In this document: one piece after another, positions 1 through 12,580 of the stretch
Layout: each line of letters begins with the position of its first letter
Numbering within the stretch: the first letter of the stretch is position 1
Assembly (NCBI GenBank): GCA_030674185.1
Contig: CM060311.1
Span: forward strand, 97,919,513-97,983,512
Source: Monoplex corrugatus
Lineage: Eukaryota > Mollusca > Gastropoda > Littorinimorpha > Ranellidae
Reading direction: 5' to 3'
Length of the DNA: 64,000 nucleotides
Translations under genes and position numbers: made by a program
The notes under the pieces: model-generated
What the model was told of the DNA's origin: nothing
The model's input: only the letters and a program-made list of their open reading frames with translations
The model's database searches: none

Positions 1-141
1 CCTATCCACCATCTTCTTGTTGGACAGGATGAGAGAGTCAAAAGGGTTAAGGCAGATCATTTACTGTTCAGTTCCCTCCTGCCTGACTGGCACCTAGAAT
101 CAACACATACAATTACTGCTTTTCTTTCTTTCTTTTCTTCT

Positions 142-709
142 ACTGTTGTTTAAAGCCTAGCCGACTGTGCAGAGCCATATCAGGGCTATAACCGCTTCAA
201 AACACACAAAACTTCAACAGGAAAAAAAAAGAAAAGAAAATTAAGTACACATATCAATGTATTCGCGCACATAATCTAACGACATTCCCCCAGTGTAGGA
301 CCATTCCGTCCAATTTATCACACAGGAGAGATTTAAACAACACACCTGAATACAAATATAAGCATACATAAGGACACCAAAACATATATAAAAACAGGCA
401 TAAATTACCTAAAATTGCTTCCGCATATCTCACCTCCTTACAGCCAAAAATGCACTTAATACATGTACCCGATTATCAATCCGAAGAAAAAGTACGTAAG
501 ACTTTATCGAAAAAATACAGGTGAATGAACCATTAAGGCAGAAAATAAGTAGAAACGACAGAAAGCAAGGCAACAAGGCAGAAACAAAAAGAGTGACAGA
601 AAAGAGGAAATTTCTAGCACAGAATTTCCAGAAGGTGGGGATACTATTTATACTGAAAGAGCCCCCGGCAACCCAACAGGGGAATTACTGCTATGGGACA
701 TTCCCATAA
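142..709 (-). mobile_element. Dispersed retroposon family, copy 1
   Basis: Copy of a 500-570 bp element present five times in the window. Read on the minus strand it ends GGCTTTAAACAACAG, a LINE/SINE-like 3' end. It starts near GGGGGCTCTTTCAGTATAAA. No protein is recognisable. It lies between the window edge and the 35-bp array. Confidence 0.75.
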
Positions 710-759
710 AATCTCCAGTGAGAGGACGATACCAACCAAAGTATACAGATGAGCATCTA

Positions 760-2406
760 CTGATGGCACCCTGACAACCATGTTCCATTTCAAGCTGATG
801 GCACTCTGAGAACCATGTTCCATTTCAAGCTGATGGCACTCTGAGAACCATGTTCCATTTCAAGCTGATGGCACTCTGAGAACCATGTTCCATTTCAAGC
901 TGATGGCACTCTGAGAACCATGTTCCATTTCAAGCTGATGGCACTCTGAGAACCATGTTCCATTTCAAGCTGATGGCACTCTGAGAACCATGTTCCATTT
1001 CAAGCTGATGGCACTCTGAGAACCATGTTCCATTTCAAGCTGATGGCACTCTGAGAACCATGTTCCATTTCAAGCTGATGGCACTCTGAGAACCATGTTC
1101 CATTTCAAGCTGATGGCACTCTGAGAACCATGTTCCATTTCAAGCTGATGGCACTCTGAGAACCATGTTCCATTTCAAGCTGATGGCACTCTGAGAACCA
1201 TGTTCCATTTCAAACTGATGGCACTCTGAGAACCATGTTCCATTTCAAGCTGATGGCACTCTGAGAACCATGTTCCATTTCAAGCTGATGGCACTCTGAG
1301 AACCATGTTCCATTTCAAACTGATGGCACTCTGAGAACCATGTTCCATTTCAAGCTGATGGCACTCTGAGAACCATGTTCCATTTCAAGCTGATGGCACT
1401 CTGAGAACCATGTTCCATTTCAAGCTGATGGCACTCTGAGAACCATGTTCCATTTCAAGCTGATGGCACTCTGAGAACCATGTTCCATTTCAAGCTGATG
1501 GCACTCTGAGAACCATGTTCCATTTCAAGCTGATGGCACTCTGAGAACCATGTTCCATTTCAAGCTGATGGCACTCTGAGAACCATGTTCCATTTCAAGC
1601 TGATGGCACTCTGAGAACCATGTTCCATTTCAAGCTGATGGCACTCTGAGAACCATGTTCCATTTCAAGCTGATGGCACTCTGAGAACCATGTGTTCCAT
1701 TTCAAGCTGATGGCACTCTGAGAACCATGTTCCATTTCAAGCTGATGGCACTCTGAGAACCATGTTCCATTTCAAGCTGATGGCACTCTAAGAACCATGT
1801 TCCATTTCAAACTGATGGCACTCTGAGAACCATGTTCCATTTCAAACTGATGGCACTCTGAGAACCATGTTCCATTTCAAACTGATGGCACTCTGAGAAC
1901 CATGTTCCATTTCAAGCTGATGGCACTCTAAGAACCATGTTCCATTTCAAACTGATGGCACTCTGAGAACCATGTTCCATTTCAAGCTGATGGCACTCTG
2001 AGAACCATGTTCCATTTCAAACTGATGGCACTCTGAGAACCATGTTCCATTTCAAGCTGATGGCACTCTGAGAACCATGTTCCATTTCAAGCTGATGGCA
2101 CTCTGAGAACCATGTTCCATTTCAAGCTGATGGCACTCTGAGAACCATGTTCCATTTCAAACTGATGGCACTCTGAGAACCATGTTCCATTTCAAACTGA
2201 TGGCACTCTGAGAACCATGTTCCATTTCAAGCTGATGGCACTCTGAGAACCATGTTCCATTTCAAACTGATGGCACTCTGAGAACCATGTTCCATTTCAA
2301 GCTGATGGCACTCTGAGAACCATGTTCCATTTCAAGCTGATGGCACTCTGAGAACCATGTTCCATTTCAAGCTGATGGCACTCTGAGAACCATGTTCCAT
2401 TTCAAA
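760..2406. repeat. 35-bp minisatellite, about 47 copies
   Basis: Unit CTGATGGCACTCTGAGAACC + ATGTTCCATTTCAAG. Very homogeneous: the variants seen are mainly AAGCTG/AAACTG, CTAAG for CTGAG and one TG insertion near 1692. The A/G variant clusters in the second half, which suggests recent local expansion. Confidence 0.97.
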
Positions 2407-2429
2407 CAGAATTCCTGACAACTATCACA

Positions 2430-2710
2430 GTATCTCCTGGTGTCAACCAGACCAAGCGATACAAACACATGTCAAGTTGGTCATGACATTCAAACCCACA
2501 CTCTCAATGATTCATCTGTGAAGTGGATGAAACTTGACTGTGTGGGCCCAGTCTTCCCAATGAGCTCATAGCACAATCAGCTCTGGGTAGGAGCCAGACA
2601 AGGCCGTAAAACTCCACAATGGTTTTGACAGAACTGGTAAGATTTGAATCCACAACCTTCCAGTCACTGTCTGATGTGTTGATCACTGCACCATAGTGAC
2701 TGGCAGTGTC
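2430..2710 (-). mobile_element. tRNA-derived SINE
   Basis: On the minus strand a tRNA-like head shows an A box (TATGGTGCAGTGATCAAC) and a B box (GTTGTGGATTCAAATC), followed by a body shared with 52725-53055. The apparent minus-strand reading frame here is incidental. Confidence 0.75.
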
Positions 2711-2812
2711 TGAGAACATCTATGCAGTTTTGGACAGGAGGAAAGAGTGACTCTGCTTGGATCAAATTTCAAGTGGTATTACTTCCTTCACCTGCTCCTC
2801 AGTTACTTAAAG

Positions 2813-3110
2813 AATAAATCCAAAACAACTGTGACTGCCCGCGTTCAAGCAAACAGGAACCAGGAAAAACACACACAAAGAAGAATCAGAACATGTATTT
2901 AATACAGCAAGACACAACAGGCGCAAAAGTTTCAGTCTTTTTCTCCTAAGTTTTGTACTTGGTGTTTGTTCCTTTGTGATCTTACGTCTACGCTTGACAA
3001 AGGCCAGTTGGCCGTAATTTTGCGTCTGTCTTGTCTGGTTGTATTAAATACGCGTTCTGATTTTTTTTTTTTTTCCTTTTTTTTCTGGTTCCTAGTTAAA
3101 GAATGATTTT
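2813..3110. mobile_element. Fold-back repeat related to elements at 18.3 and 56.6-57.0 kb
   Basis: The left half (2823-2935) is roughly the reverse complement of the right half (2936-3100). The right half has GACAAAGGCCAGTTGGCCGT and ATTAAATACGCGTTCTGA, motifs that recur at 18415-18475 and 56905-56980. The very end of the window (63950-64000) resembles the left edge. Probably a non-autonomous dispersed element. Confidence 0.55.
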
Positions 3111-3282
3111 TACAGATATACAGTATGTGTATACCTGTGTTTATGTTTTCACAAAAAAGGCACCTGCAAAACCTGAATCACTGTAGATATAATCTTATCA
3201 ATGAGAAATAACAAATTTGCCTGGAAATATTTTTTCCATGTTTTTATAACAACAAATCTGTAGACAACTATTAAAAGAACTT

Positions 3283-3380
3283 AGAATGAGTCAGAAATAG
3301 CTCAGTCACATTATTAGAATGAGTCAGAAATAGCTCAGTCACATTATTAGAATGAGTCAGAAATAGCTCAGTCATATTAT
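3283..3380. repeat. 33-bp tandem repeat, 3 copies
   Basis: Unit AGAATGAGTCAGAAATAGCT + CAGTCACATTATT, three nearly perfect copies. The short open frames across it are incidental. Purine-rich and (CA)n simple sequence follows to about 3730. Confidence 0.9.
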
Positions 3381-3975
3381 CATATAAGTGAGCTTTACAG
3401 TGCCACATGTTCTGTTTTTTCTTAATTTTGAAGCACCACACACACACACACACTTACACACACACCATGCACACAAAGTGAATCTGTGTGTTCTTGTACC
3501 AGTTTCAATGATTTGCATTTCTCATCCAAGCAAAAATGTGCAAGACAGAGAAAAAAGAAAACACACACAATAAGAGCGACACAACAGAGAGAGACAGGGA
3601 AAGAACAGAAAAAAGATAGAAAGGAAAGAAAAGAGGAACAGGAAAGACGGAAGGAAGGCAGGTCAGGGGTAGGACAAACGATGACAGATGACAGACAGAC
3701 AGACAAACCAGACACAGACAGAAAAAAAACATTTGTGCAAAGAAATTATCCGTAGAAAAATATGGTGATTACCTACAAAATATTCACAACATCGATACAG
3801 GAATAAAATCAAAACCACTGAAGCAAACATGACTGCCACAATGGTGGCATTTTGTTTCAGGAAGCTCACAAGAACAGCCACAAAAAAAGGCAACTGAAAG
3901 ACCTCACATCAAAAACAAGCAAATCCACATCATCTGTACAGACAGAGCTGTCATCTCCCGCTCCTCTGACACATT

Positions 3976-5875
3976 CAACAACACCAACTGACAAGTGACA
4001 TCACTGTTTTGCAGCAGACCTCACAACACCAACTGACAAGTGACATCACTGTTTTGCAGCAGACCTCACAACACCAACACCACCAACTGACAAGTGATAT
4101 CACTGTTTTGCAGCAGACCTCACAACACCAACAACACCAACAGACAAGTGATATCACTGTTTTGCAGCAGACCTCACAACACCAACAACACCAACAGACA
4201 AGTGATATCACTGTTTTGCAGCAGACCTCACAACACCAACAACACCAACTGACAAGTGATATCACTGTTTTGCAGCAGACCTCACAACACCAACAACACA
4301 ACAGACAAGTGATATCACTGTTTTGCAGCAGACCTCACAACACCAACTGACAAGTGATATCACTGTTTTGCAGCAGACCTCACAACACCAACAGACAAGT
4401 GATATCACTGTTTTGCAGCAGACTTCACAACACCAACTGACAAGTGATATCACTGTTTTGCAGCAGACCTCACAACACCAACTGACAAGTGATATCACTG
4501 TTTTGCAGCAGACCTCACAACACCAACTGACAAGTGATATCACTGTTTTGCAGCAGACCTCACAACACCAACTGACAAGTGATATCACTGTTTTGCAGCA
4601 GACCTCACAACACCAACTGACAAGTGACATCACTGTTTTGCAGCAGACCTCACAACACCAACAACACCAACTGACAAGTGACATCACTGTTTTGCAGCAG
4701 ACCTCACAACATCAACAACACCAACTGACAAGTGATATCACTGTTTTGCAGCAGACCTCACAACACCAACAACACCAACTGACAATATCACTGTTTTGCA
4801 GCAGACCTCACAACATCAACAACAGACAAGTGATATCACTGTTTTGCAGCAGACCTCACAACACCAACTGACAAGTGATATCACTGTTTTGCAGCAGACC
4901 TCACAACACCAACAACACCAACTGACAAGTGACATCACTGTTTTGCAGCAGACCTCACAACACCAACAACACCAACAGACAAGTGATAGCATTGTTTTGC
5001 AGCAGACCTCACAACACCAACTGACAAGTGATATCACTGTTTTGCAGCAGACCTCACAACACCAACAGACAAGTGATAGCACTGTTTTGCAGCAGACCTC
5101 ACAACACCAACTGACAAGTGATAGCACTGTTTTGCAGCAGACCTCACAACACCAACAGACAAGTGACATCACTGTTTTGCAGCAGACCTCACAACACCAA
5201 CTGACAATGGCATCACTGTTTTGCAGCAGACCTCACAACACCAACAGACAAGTGATATCACTGTTTTGCAGCAGACCTCACAACACCAACTGACAAGTGA
5301 CATCACTGTTTTGCAGCAGACCTCACAACACCAACAGACAAGTGACATCACTGTTTTGCAGCAGACCTCACAACACCAACAGACAAGTGATATCACTGTT
5401 TTGCAGCAGACCTCACAACACCAACAGACAAATGACATCACTGTTTTGCAGCAGACCTCACAACACCAACTGACAAGTGACATCACTGTTTTGCAGCAGA
5501 CCTCACAACACCAACAGACAAGTGATAGCACTGTTTTGCAGCAGACCTCACAACACCAACTGACAAGTGACATCACTGTTTTGCAGCAGACCTCACAACA
5601 CCAACTGACAAGTGACATCACTGTTTTGCAGCAGACCTCACAACACCAACTGACAAGTGACATCACTGTTTTGCAGCAGACCTCACAACACCAACTGACA
5701 AGTGACATCACTGTTTTGCAGCAGACCTCACAACACCAACTGACAAGTGACATCACTGTTTTGCAGCAGACCTCACAACACCAACTGACAAGTGACATCA
5801 CTGTTTTGCAGCAGACCTCACAACACCAACGACAAGTGACATCACTGTTTTGCAGCAGACCTCACAACACCAACA
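3976..5875. repeat. 45/54-bp minisatellite, about 41 copies
   Basis: Unit ACAAGTGATATCACTGTTTT + GCAGCAGACCTCACAACACC + AACTG (45 bp), with an optional extra CAACAACAC (54 bp). Unit lengths are multiples of three and lack stops in several frames, so long frames stay open on both strands (a TSDITVLQQTSQHQL-type 15-residue repeat on plus). Frame-breaking indels occur near 4296, 4785, 5205 and 5829. There is no start context or splice signal to suggest it is coded. Confidence 0.95.
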
Positions 5876-6420
5876 AAAAAACCAGACATCTACAAATGAA
5901 GTTGTGAAGACACCTGAAAGTGAAAATACTATACACCAACAAAACAGAAGAGACCAAGCCAGAATAAAAGTTGCCATGGAAACTACAACATGAAAGAGGG
6001 TGATGCACCACTGTAGACAGAGATGAAAGAGAACTCACCAAGGTAGCTGAGCTGATTTAAAGTCATGTCCCAGATATGATTCTTCCGTCCTGTGAAAGTA
6101 AACAGCCTCAAAGCAACAATTTTTTTCTTTTTGTGACTAAAACTACACGTCTGGGACCTCTTTCAAAAAAAGTGCTAGAGGCAACTCACTACCAATAGTA
6201 CTTAAATCTCAAAACACTAAAACAACAATGAAAACTTCATATACACACACACTCACAAACAAAACAAACACATAAAAAACGCTATTTTACAAAATAAGAG
6301 AAAAAAAAAAATCTTGGTTTTTTTTTTTATGATACCTATATTAAAATATGTAGCCTTGTCAGATAAGCAATTGTTGCAAAATATTCTGTGTACTTATATG
6401 CTCAAAATGGCGTTTGTTTG
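5876..6420. other. Single-copy intron sequence around the candidate 51-nt exon
   Basis: AT-rich, non-repetitive sequence. Apart from the candidate exon at 6039-6089 I see no gene or structured RNA. Confidence 0.5.
6039..6089 (-). CDS. Candidate 51-nt exon of the ZDHHC C-terminal tail
   Basis: A good acceptor (TTTACTTTCACAG) and the donor GTGAGT enclose 51 nt with no stop in the required phase (1 in, 1 out). The peptide is RKNHIWDMTLNQLSYL with split Gly codons. It fits after either the micro-exon or the 18573-18738 exon. I do not recognise the peptide. Strand, phase and both splice signals support it. Confidence 0.4.
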
Positions 6421-6970
6421 TTATTGTTATCATTAATTTTAATGTAAAGCCCAGCCAACTGCCTAGAGCCACATCAGGGCGATAACCATTTTAAAACATA
6501 CACAATACTTCAACACGGAAGAAAGGAAAATTAAGTACACATATCCATGCATTCCCGCACACAATCAAAGGAGACGTCCCTGGCACTGACCATGCTGTCC
6601 AATTCATCACACACAGGGATTTAAAAAACATATCTGAACACAAATTTAAACATAACTGATGACACTAAAACATAAAAAAAAGGGCCTAAATTACCTAAAT
6701 TTGCTTCCTCGTATCTCACTTCCCTACAGCCAAAAATGTACTTAATGCATGTACCCAATTATCAATTCCAAGGGAAAGTATTTAAGTCTTTATCAAACAC
6801 ATACAGGTGAATGGACCAGCAAGGCAGAAAATGATAGGAAGAAATGACAGAAAGCAAAGGCATAAGGCAGAAACAAAGTGACAGAAATGAGGTAATTTCT
6901 AGCACAGAATTTCCAGAAGGTGAGGATATTGTTTATACTAAAAGAGCCCCTGTCATCCACACCGGGGGTT
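6418..6970 (-). mobile_element. Dispersed retroposon family, copy 2
   Basis: Same element as 142-709. The 3' tail on the minus strand is GGGCTTTACATTAAAATTAA followed by an AAC/AAT-rich run. The 5' end is near the GGGGCTCTTTTAGTATAAAC motif. Confidence 0.75.
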
Positions 6971-7535
6971 TGGGGTGGGTGGGATGGCATTTAAATCCAG
7001 AGAAATCTACTCCAACTGGATAAGATTTAAATCTGAACTTCAACAGGATACTCTGCTTAATTAAAAATTTAAAAAAAGAAACAATACCGGAAAATAGCAT
7101 TAATAACAGTAATCTACCATGAAAATTTACAACAAGAATCATGTTAAGAAGTGAATTTTCAAGATAACTAGCTTACTGCAGATGTTCTTTGTTCTGATCA
7201 ATTTTACCTGATAGTAACACCTTGGAGGCAGTAAAAAAAATTCTTTTATGAAAAATAATAAAAAACACTTTTGTAAATACTATATTTACACAAATATGTA
7301 TCTCACAATCTACCCATAATTCAATAAATCCTTAGTGAAGACACATTCACAAAAAATTCAAGTTATATAAAATGTTGTTTTTTTTTTGTAGCCTAAAATC
7401 TGGGTAAATGATACGAACAACAACAAACACAAGAGAAAGAGAATAAAATTCTGAGCAATCAGTCAACACAGTCACAAGCTGGTTTGAATTCACTCACTCT
7501 GACTATATCATGTATATGTCGACTATCGTGGTCGA
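6971..7535. other. AT-rich intron sequence
   Basis: No gene, RNA or repeat array recognised. Several homopolymer A/T runs. Confidence 0.5.
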
Positions 7536-7539
7536 TAAA

Positions 7540-7690
7540 ATCCAACCTAGCACTTTTTACTTGTGTACCCTCATGTAGGATCTCAGGCCAAAGTCTGATG
7601 GACACAGGTGGCCGCATACTGGACACTCAATGGAACGATCTGTAGAGTTGGTTCTGGCCTTTATTGCTGTAAGCTTTTCCACTTCTATAA
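7540..7690 (-). pseudogene. LINE 3' end: terminal zinc-knuckle of a reverse transcriptase ORF
   Basis: The minus-strand reading ends SIECPVCGHLCPSDFGLRSY, then MRVHK and TAA at 7559-7557. This C2H2-like CPxC...H pattern is the usual carboxyl end of ORF2 in many molluscan LINEs. The 5' part is missing. Confidence 0.65.
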
Positions 7691-7708
7691 TGAATCAAAA
7701 TAGATATG

Positions 7709-8700
7709 GACATAAAAGCCAAGTGATCAGATCACTGACTTCCAATTGGAAGGTCTGAGTTTGACCCTGCCTACTGAGTATAGTGAACTTTTTTACCCTG
7801 CCTACTGAGTATAGTGAACTTTTTTACCCTGCCAACTGAGTATAGTGAACTTTTTTACCCTGCCTACTGAGTATAGTGAACTTTTTTTACCCTGCCTACT
7901 GAGTATAGTGAACTTTTTTACCCTGCCTACTGAGTATAGTGAACTTTTTTACCCTGCCTACTGAGTATAGTGAACTTTTTTTTACCCTGCCTACTGAGTA
8001 TAGTGAACTTTTTTTTACCCTGCCTACTGAGTATAGTGAACTTTTTTTTACCCTGCCTACTGAATATAGTGAACTTTTTTACCCTGCCTACTGAGTATAG
8101 TGAACTTTTTTTACCCTGCCTACTGAGTATAGTGAACTTTTTTACCCTGCCTACTGAGTATAGTGAACTTTTTTTTTTACCCTGCCTACTGAGTATAGTG
8201 AACTTTTTTACCCTGCCTACTGAGTATAGTGAACTTTTTTTACCCTGCCTACTGAGTATAGTGAAATTTTGTTTTACCCTGCCTACTGAGTATAGTGAAC
8301 ATTTTTTTTTACCCTGCCTACTGAGTATAGTGAACTTTTTTTTTTTACCCTGCCTACTGAGTATAGTGAACTTTTTTTTTTACCCTGCCTACTGAGTATA
8401 GTGAACTTTTTTTGTACCCTGCCTACTGAGTATAGTGAACTTTTTTTAATCTCCCACTCCAGCAAGTGTGCAGACCTGCCAGTGCTTGCAACACCCCCTT
8501 CATGTGCATATGCAAGCAAAGCATCAAGTATAATGGTAAAGATCATGTAAGCCATGTCAGTGTGTGGCGACTTATGGAAACATGAAAATATCCAGCACAC
8601 GATCCCACTGAAGACAGATAACGCCGACCACGACAATACAACGTCTGTACAGAGTGGACCGAACAAGGCGCACACATGTCTTAGAGAATGCTTTGTCTGA
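7709..8700 (+). mobile_element. tRNA-derived SINE split by an internal minisatellite
   Basis: A tRNA-like head lies at 7709-7767 (AGCCAAGTGATCAGATC as A box, GGTCTGAGTTTGACCC as B box). The SINE body resumes at about 8446 (TCTCCCACTCCAGCAAGTGT, then CTTATGGAAACATGAAAATA). The body matches copies at 10155, 53830 and 56155. The array between them repeats the head-body junction. Confidence 0.7.
7764..8448. repeat. 30-35 bp minisatellite inside a SINE, about 21 copies
   Basis: Unit ACCCTGCCTACTGAGTATAG + TGAAC + T(6-10). Copies differ almost only in T-run length. The unit is the SINE's own junction sequence, so the array arose by expansion within the element. Confidence 0.92.
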
Positions 8701-8706
8701 ACAGGG

Positions 8707-9780
8707 GAACAAAACAAAACACAAAACAACTGAACCAAATACAAATTATCAATGAACAAAACAAAACAAAACATACTGAACCATAAATCATACAAATATA
8801 TCAAGAACAAAACAAAACAAAACAAAACACAAAACATACTGAACCATAAATCATACAGATATATCAATGAACAAAACAAAACAAAACAAAACACAAAAAC
8901 ATACTGAACCATAAATCATACAAATTTATTAATGAACAAAACAAAACAAAACACAAAAACATACTGAACCATAAATCATACAAATTTATTAATGAACAAA
9001 ACAAAACAAAACACAAGAACATACTGAACCATAAATCATACAAATTTATTAATGAACAAAACAAAAAACACAAGAACATAACTGAACCATAAATCATACA
9101 AATATATAATGAACAAAACAAAACAAAACACAAGAACATAACTGAACCATAAATCATACAAATATATCAATGAACAAAACAAAACAAAACACAAGAACAT
9201 AACTGAACCATAAATCATACAAATATATCAATGAACAAAACAAAACAAAACACAAGAACATAACTGAACCATAAATCATACAAATATATTAATGAACAAA
9301 ACAAAACAAAACAAAACACAAAAAACATACTGAACCCATAAAATCATACAAATATATTAACGAACAAAACAAAACAAAGAACATAACTGAACCATAAATC
9401 ATACAATATATTAATGAACAAAACAAAACACAAAAACATAACTGAACCATAAATCATAACAAATATATCAATGAACAAACAAAACAAAACAAAACACAAA
9501 AACATACTGAACCATAAATCATACAAATATATCAATGAACAAAACAAAACAAAACACAAAAACATACTGAACCATAAATCATACAAATATATCAATGAAC
9601 AAAACAAAACAAAACAAAACAAAAAACATACTGAACCATAAATCATACAAATATATTAATGAACAAAACAAAACAAAACAAAAAACATACTGAACCATAA
9701 ATCATACAAATTTATTAATGAACAAAACAAAACAAAACACAAGAACATACTGAACCATAAATCATAAATATATTAATAAA
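8707..9780. repeat. ~60-bp AT-rich minisatellite, about 17 copies
   Basis: Unit CATACTGAACCATAAATCAT + ACAAATATATCAATGAACAA + (AACAA)n with variable AACAA number. It follows directly on the SINE body. Confidence 0.93.
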
Positions 9781-10370
9781 ACATAAGTTAATTCTAGACA
9801 TATCATAGTGATCAAAGCTGTCACTGTACTCATCACAATCACGATGGTTCTTTCAAGTTTGCATGATATACACAGTGTGATACACCAACAGTGTGCAGAA
9901 CGAAAAAATAAAAAGTGCAGACACTGGTAAAAAAAAAAAATTGACATACAAACAAACAAAATTACCTTGTTCCCACTTGAAGTACGGAACTAAAACGAAA
10001 GTTTCTCACTTCAGCTGTGTAACCACCAGAGTCAGACATAGCCTGTGTTTCATGTAGCCTTACTTATCAATAACTTTGAAAGCACTGGGTATTGTGGAAG
10101 ATCAAGCGCAAGACGAAACAAATTAATGTGTGCAGTTTAATCAAGCGGTTCAATCCTCCAAGACAGCTCCACCTGGTGGGTAAATGGTGGGGATTTTTCC
10201 CATCTCCCAGGTCAACATGCGTGCAGACCTGCCAGTGCCTAAACCCACGTCATTTTTGGCCAAACGTTTGTACCTGTCTTATTTTGTTATTGTGAAATAT
10301 GCATTCTGACTTTATTTTTTTAGTGTATTTCTGTCACAAGCATTTATCGTACATGTTGACAGACATGAAT
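9781..10370. other. Intron sequence with a SINE body fragment
   Basis: 10155-10260 matches the SINE body (CTCCCAGGTCAACATGCGTG, then CAGACCTGCCAGTGCC). The remainder shows no gene. Confidence 0.45.
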
Positions 10371-10371
10371 A

Positions 10372-10372
<1 letters not shown>

Positions 10373-10461
<89 letters not shown>

Positions 10462-10499
10462 TGTTAGCGTTAGCGTGTCAGAGTGAGTGTGAGTGTATG

Positions 10500-10537
<38 letters not shown>

Positions 10538-10580
10538 TGGTGTGTGTGTGCGTGCGCGTGTGCGTGGTGCGTGCGTGCAT
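10373..10580. repeat. (TG)n microsatellite, two long tracts
   Basis: About 45 uninterrupted TG units, a short degenerate bridge, then a second tract. The poly-Cys/Val and poly-Thr/His frames over it are artefacts of the dinucleotide. Confidence 0.98.
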
Positions 10581-10649
10581 GTGTGTGAAAATCTGCATAC
10601 ATGTGTATCTGTATCTATGTATGTGAGCATGCATCTGTATTAACATGCA

Positions 10650-11710
10650 TGATACCAGATTCCAAAATGGATCCATTTCTACACTTGTGGCATTACCTAT
10701 TACAAAATAACAAGTCTGACAAACTGATTTAGTTATTTGTGCTATATTCACAAGTGGTAATAATTAGAAAAATGACACAACTTGTCCCAAATCTCATGAA
10801 CGAAAGCAATATAAATAACCACAAGGAAAGAATACACACACAATAGCACACATAAAACACAATGGAGCAATGGATAATCTTTACACAAAACAGAACAATG
10901 GATAACATTACCAAAAAAAAACAAAAAACCCACACACACAACAATGGTACAAAAGTCATTTAAACTTTTTAACTAGTCTACCATAAGAAAAGACAATGGA
11001 ACCTCAATATCGTTTTTTTCTTCTTTTTTTTGTTTTTGTTTGTACGTAACACTGGGTAATCAAAGAAGTCTGGTCTAGACATCGATGCAACAGAAATGGG
11101 ATACCATCTCACAATACCACGGACACAGAAAGCCAACAACACTGAACTGTGTAAGTTACCTCCACACAGCGGGACTGAGCTGGTGCCTGCCATGCCAAAG
11201 ACAGAAAAAATATTATACACAGAATGAGAGGTACAGATTGGGGGGGGGGGGGGGGGGGGGTACAGAAGAAGAAGACAAAAATGTGACTCCACAGCCAACA
11301 CACTACAAGGAATCTGTGTAACAGCCAGCCTCCATCCTTCGTCCCACTGTAAGATATATTGAGTAAATCCAAAAATTAATTTCAGTAAAAGACTTCAGAA
11401 ATCTTACCATATTACCCTGGCAATCACATGATACAACCTCACCGATCGAAACATGTGATCTCTATAATTTGACTCTGTCAATCTCATTATACAATCCTGC
11501 CCATTTACCCATTTGATCACGATACAACCTGGTCAGTCTGAACAAATAATTCTTTATTCTTTCCACTTACCTTATAGGTCTCCTCACATGACACACACAT
11601 ACAAAAGATCCCACTGGTTTCAACATACAACCCACTAACTGCATGAAATGACCCTGCCAGTCAGACAATTATCACCAACAACTCCAAATGTCTTATGATA
11701 CAAAAGTAAG
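10650..11710. other. Intron sequence with a poly-G run
   Basis: Contains a run of about 20 G at 11239-11260 and the candidate micro-exon at 11160-11186. No other gene seen. Confidence 0.5.
11160..11186 (-). CDS. Candidate 27-nt micro-exon of the ZDHHC C-terminal tail
   Basis: On the minus strand, a T-rich tract ending CATGGCAG is followed by 27 nt and the donor GTAACT. The phase is 1 in and 1 out, as required after the 18573-18738 exon. It would encode TSSVPLCG flanked by split Gly codons. It is too short to recognise by homology, so it is tentative. Confidence 0.3.
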
Positions 11711-11714
11711 CCAT

Positions 11715-12190
<476 letters not shown>

Positions 12191-12419
12191 ATGAAAAATC
12201 ACTGAAATCTAAGGAGGTCCAGGAATATGTTCCCCGGAAAGTTTTGAAAAAGGCGAACAAAGTCTGCGCAATCTGGGTATTTTCTGGGCAAAGTCAGCAA
12301 TAAACTTCAATCACAACAATGCTGCAGAATTAATAAACAAAATCATGATACTAACATGATAATAATTGTTTTAATGGCGCACATGTAGATCTGGTAAGCT
12401 ATCAATGAAGATGAATACA

Positions 12420-12580
12420 GAGTTTCTCACACACACACACACACACACACAACACACATGCACACACACACACACACATGCTCACAACACACCACACACA
12501 CACACACACGCACACACAAAGCATGCACACACGACACACACACACAAACACAGATACACACACACACACCAGAACACATT
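12420..12580. repeat. Interrupted (CA)n microsatellite
   Basis: (CA)n tracts broken by single-base changes and ATGC steps. No coding meaning. Confidence 0.95.

Noticed and set aside
760..2406. CRISPR-like regular repeats
   Set aside because: Units are continuous with no unique spacers, and the sequence is eukaryotic. These are minisatellites.
10299..10643. Long frames of Cys-Val or His-Thr repeats
   Set aside because: They are (GT)n/(CA)n microsatellites read in three frames. The same applies at 11.9, 12.4, 30.4, 38.3, 55.9, 62.7 and 63.1 kb.
11239..11260. Poly-G run as a G-quadruplex regulatory element
   Set aside because: A single homopolymer in an intron. No promoter or transcript context supports a role.
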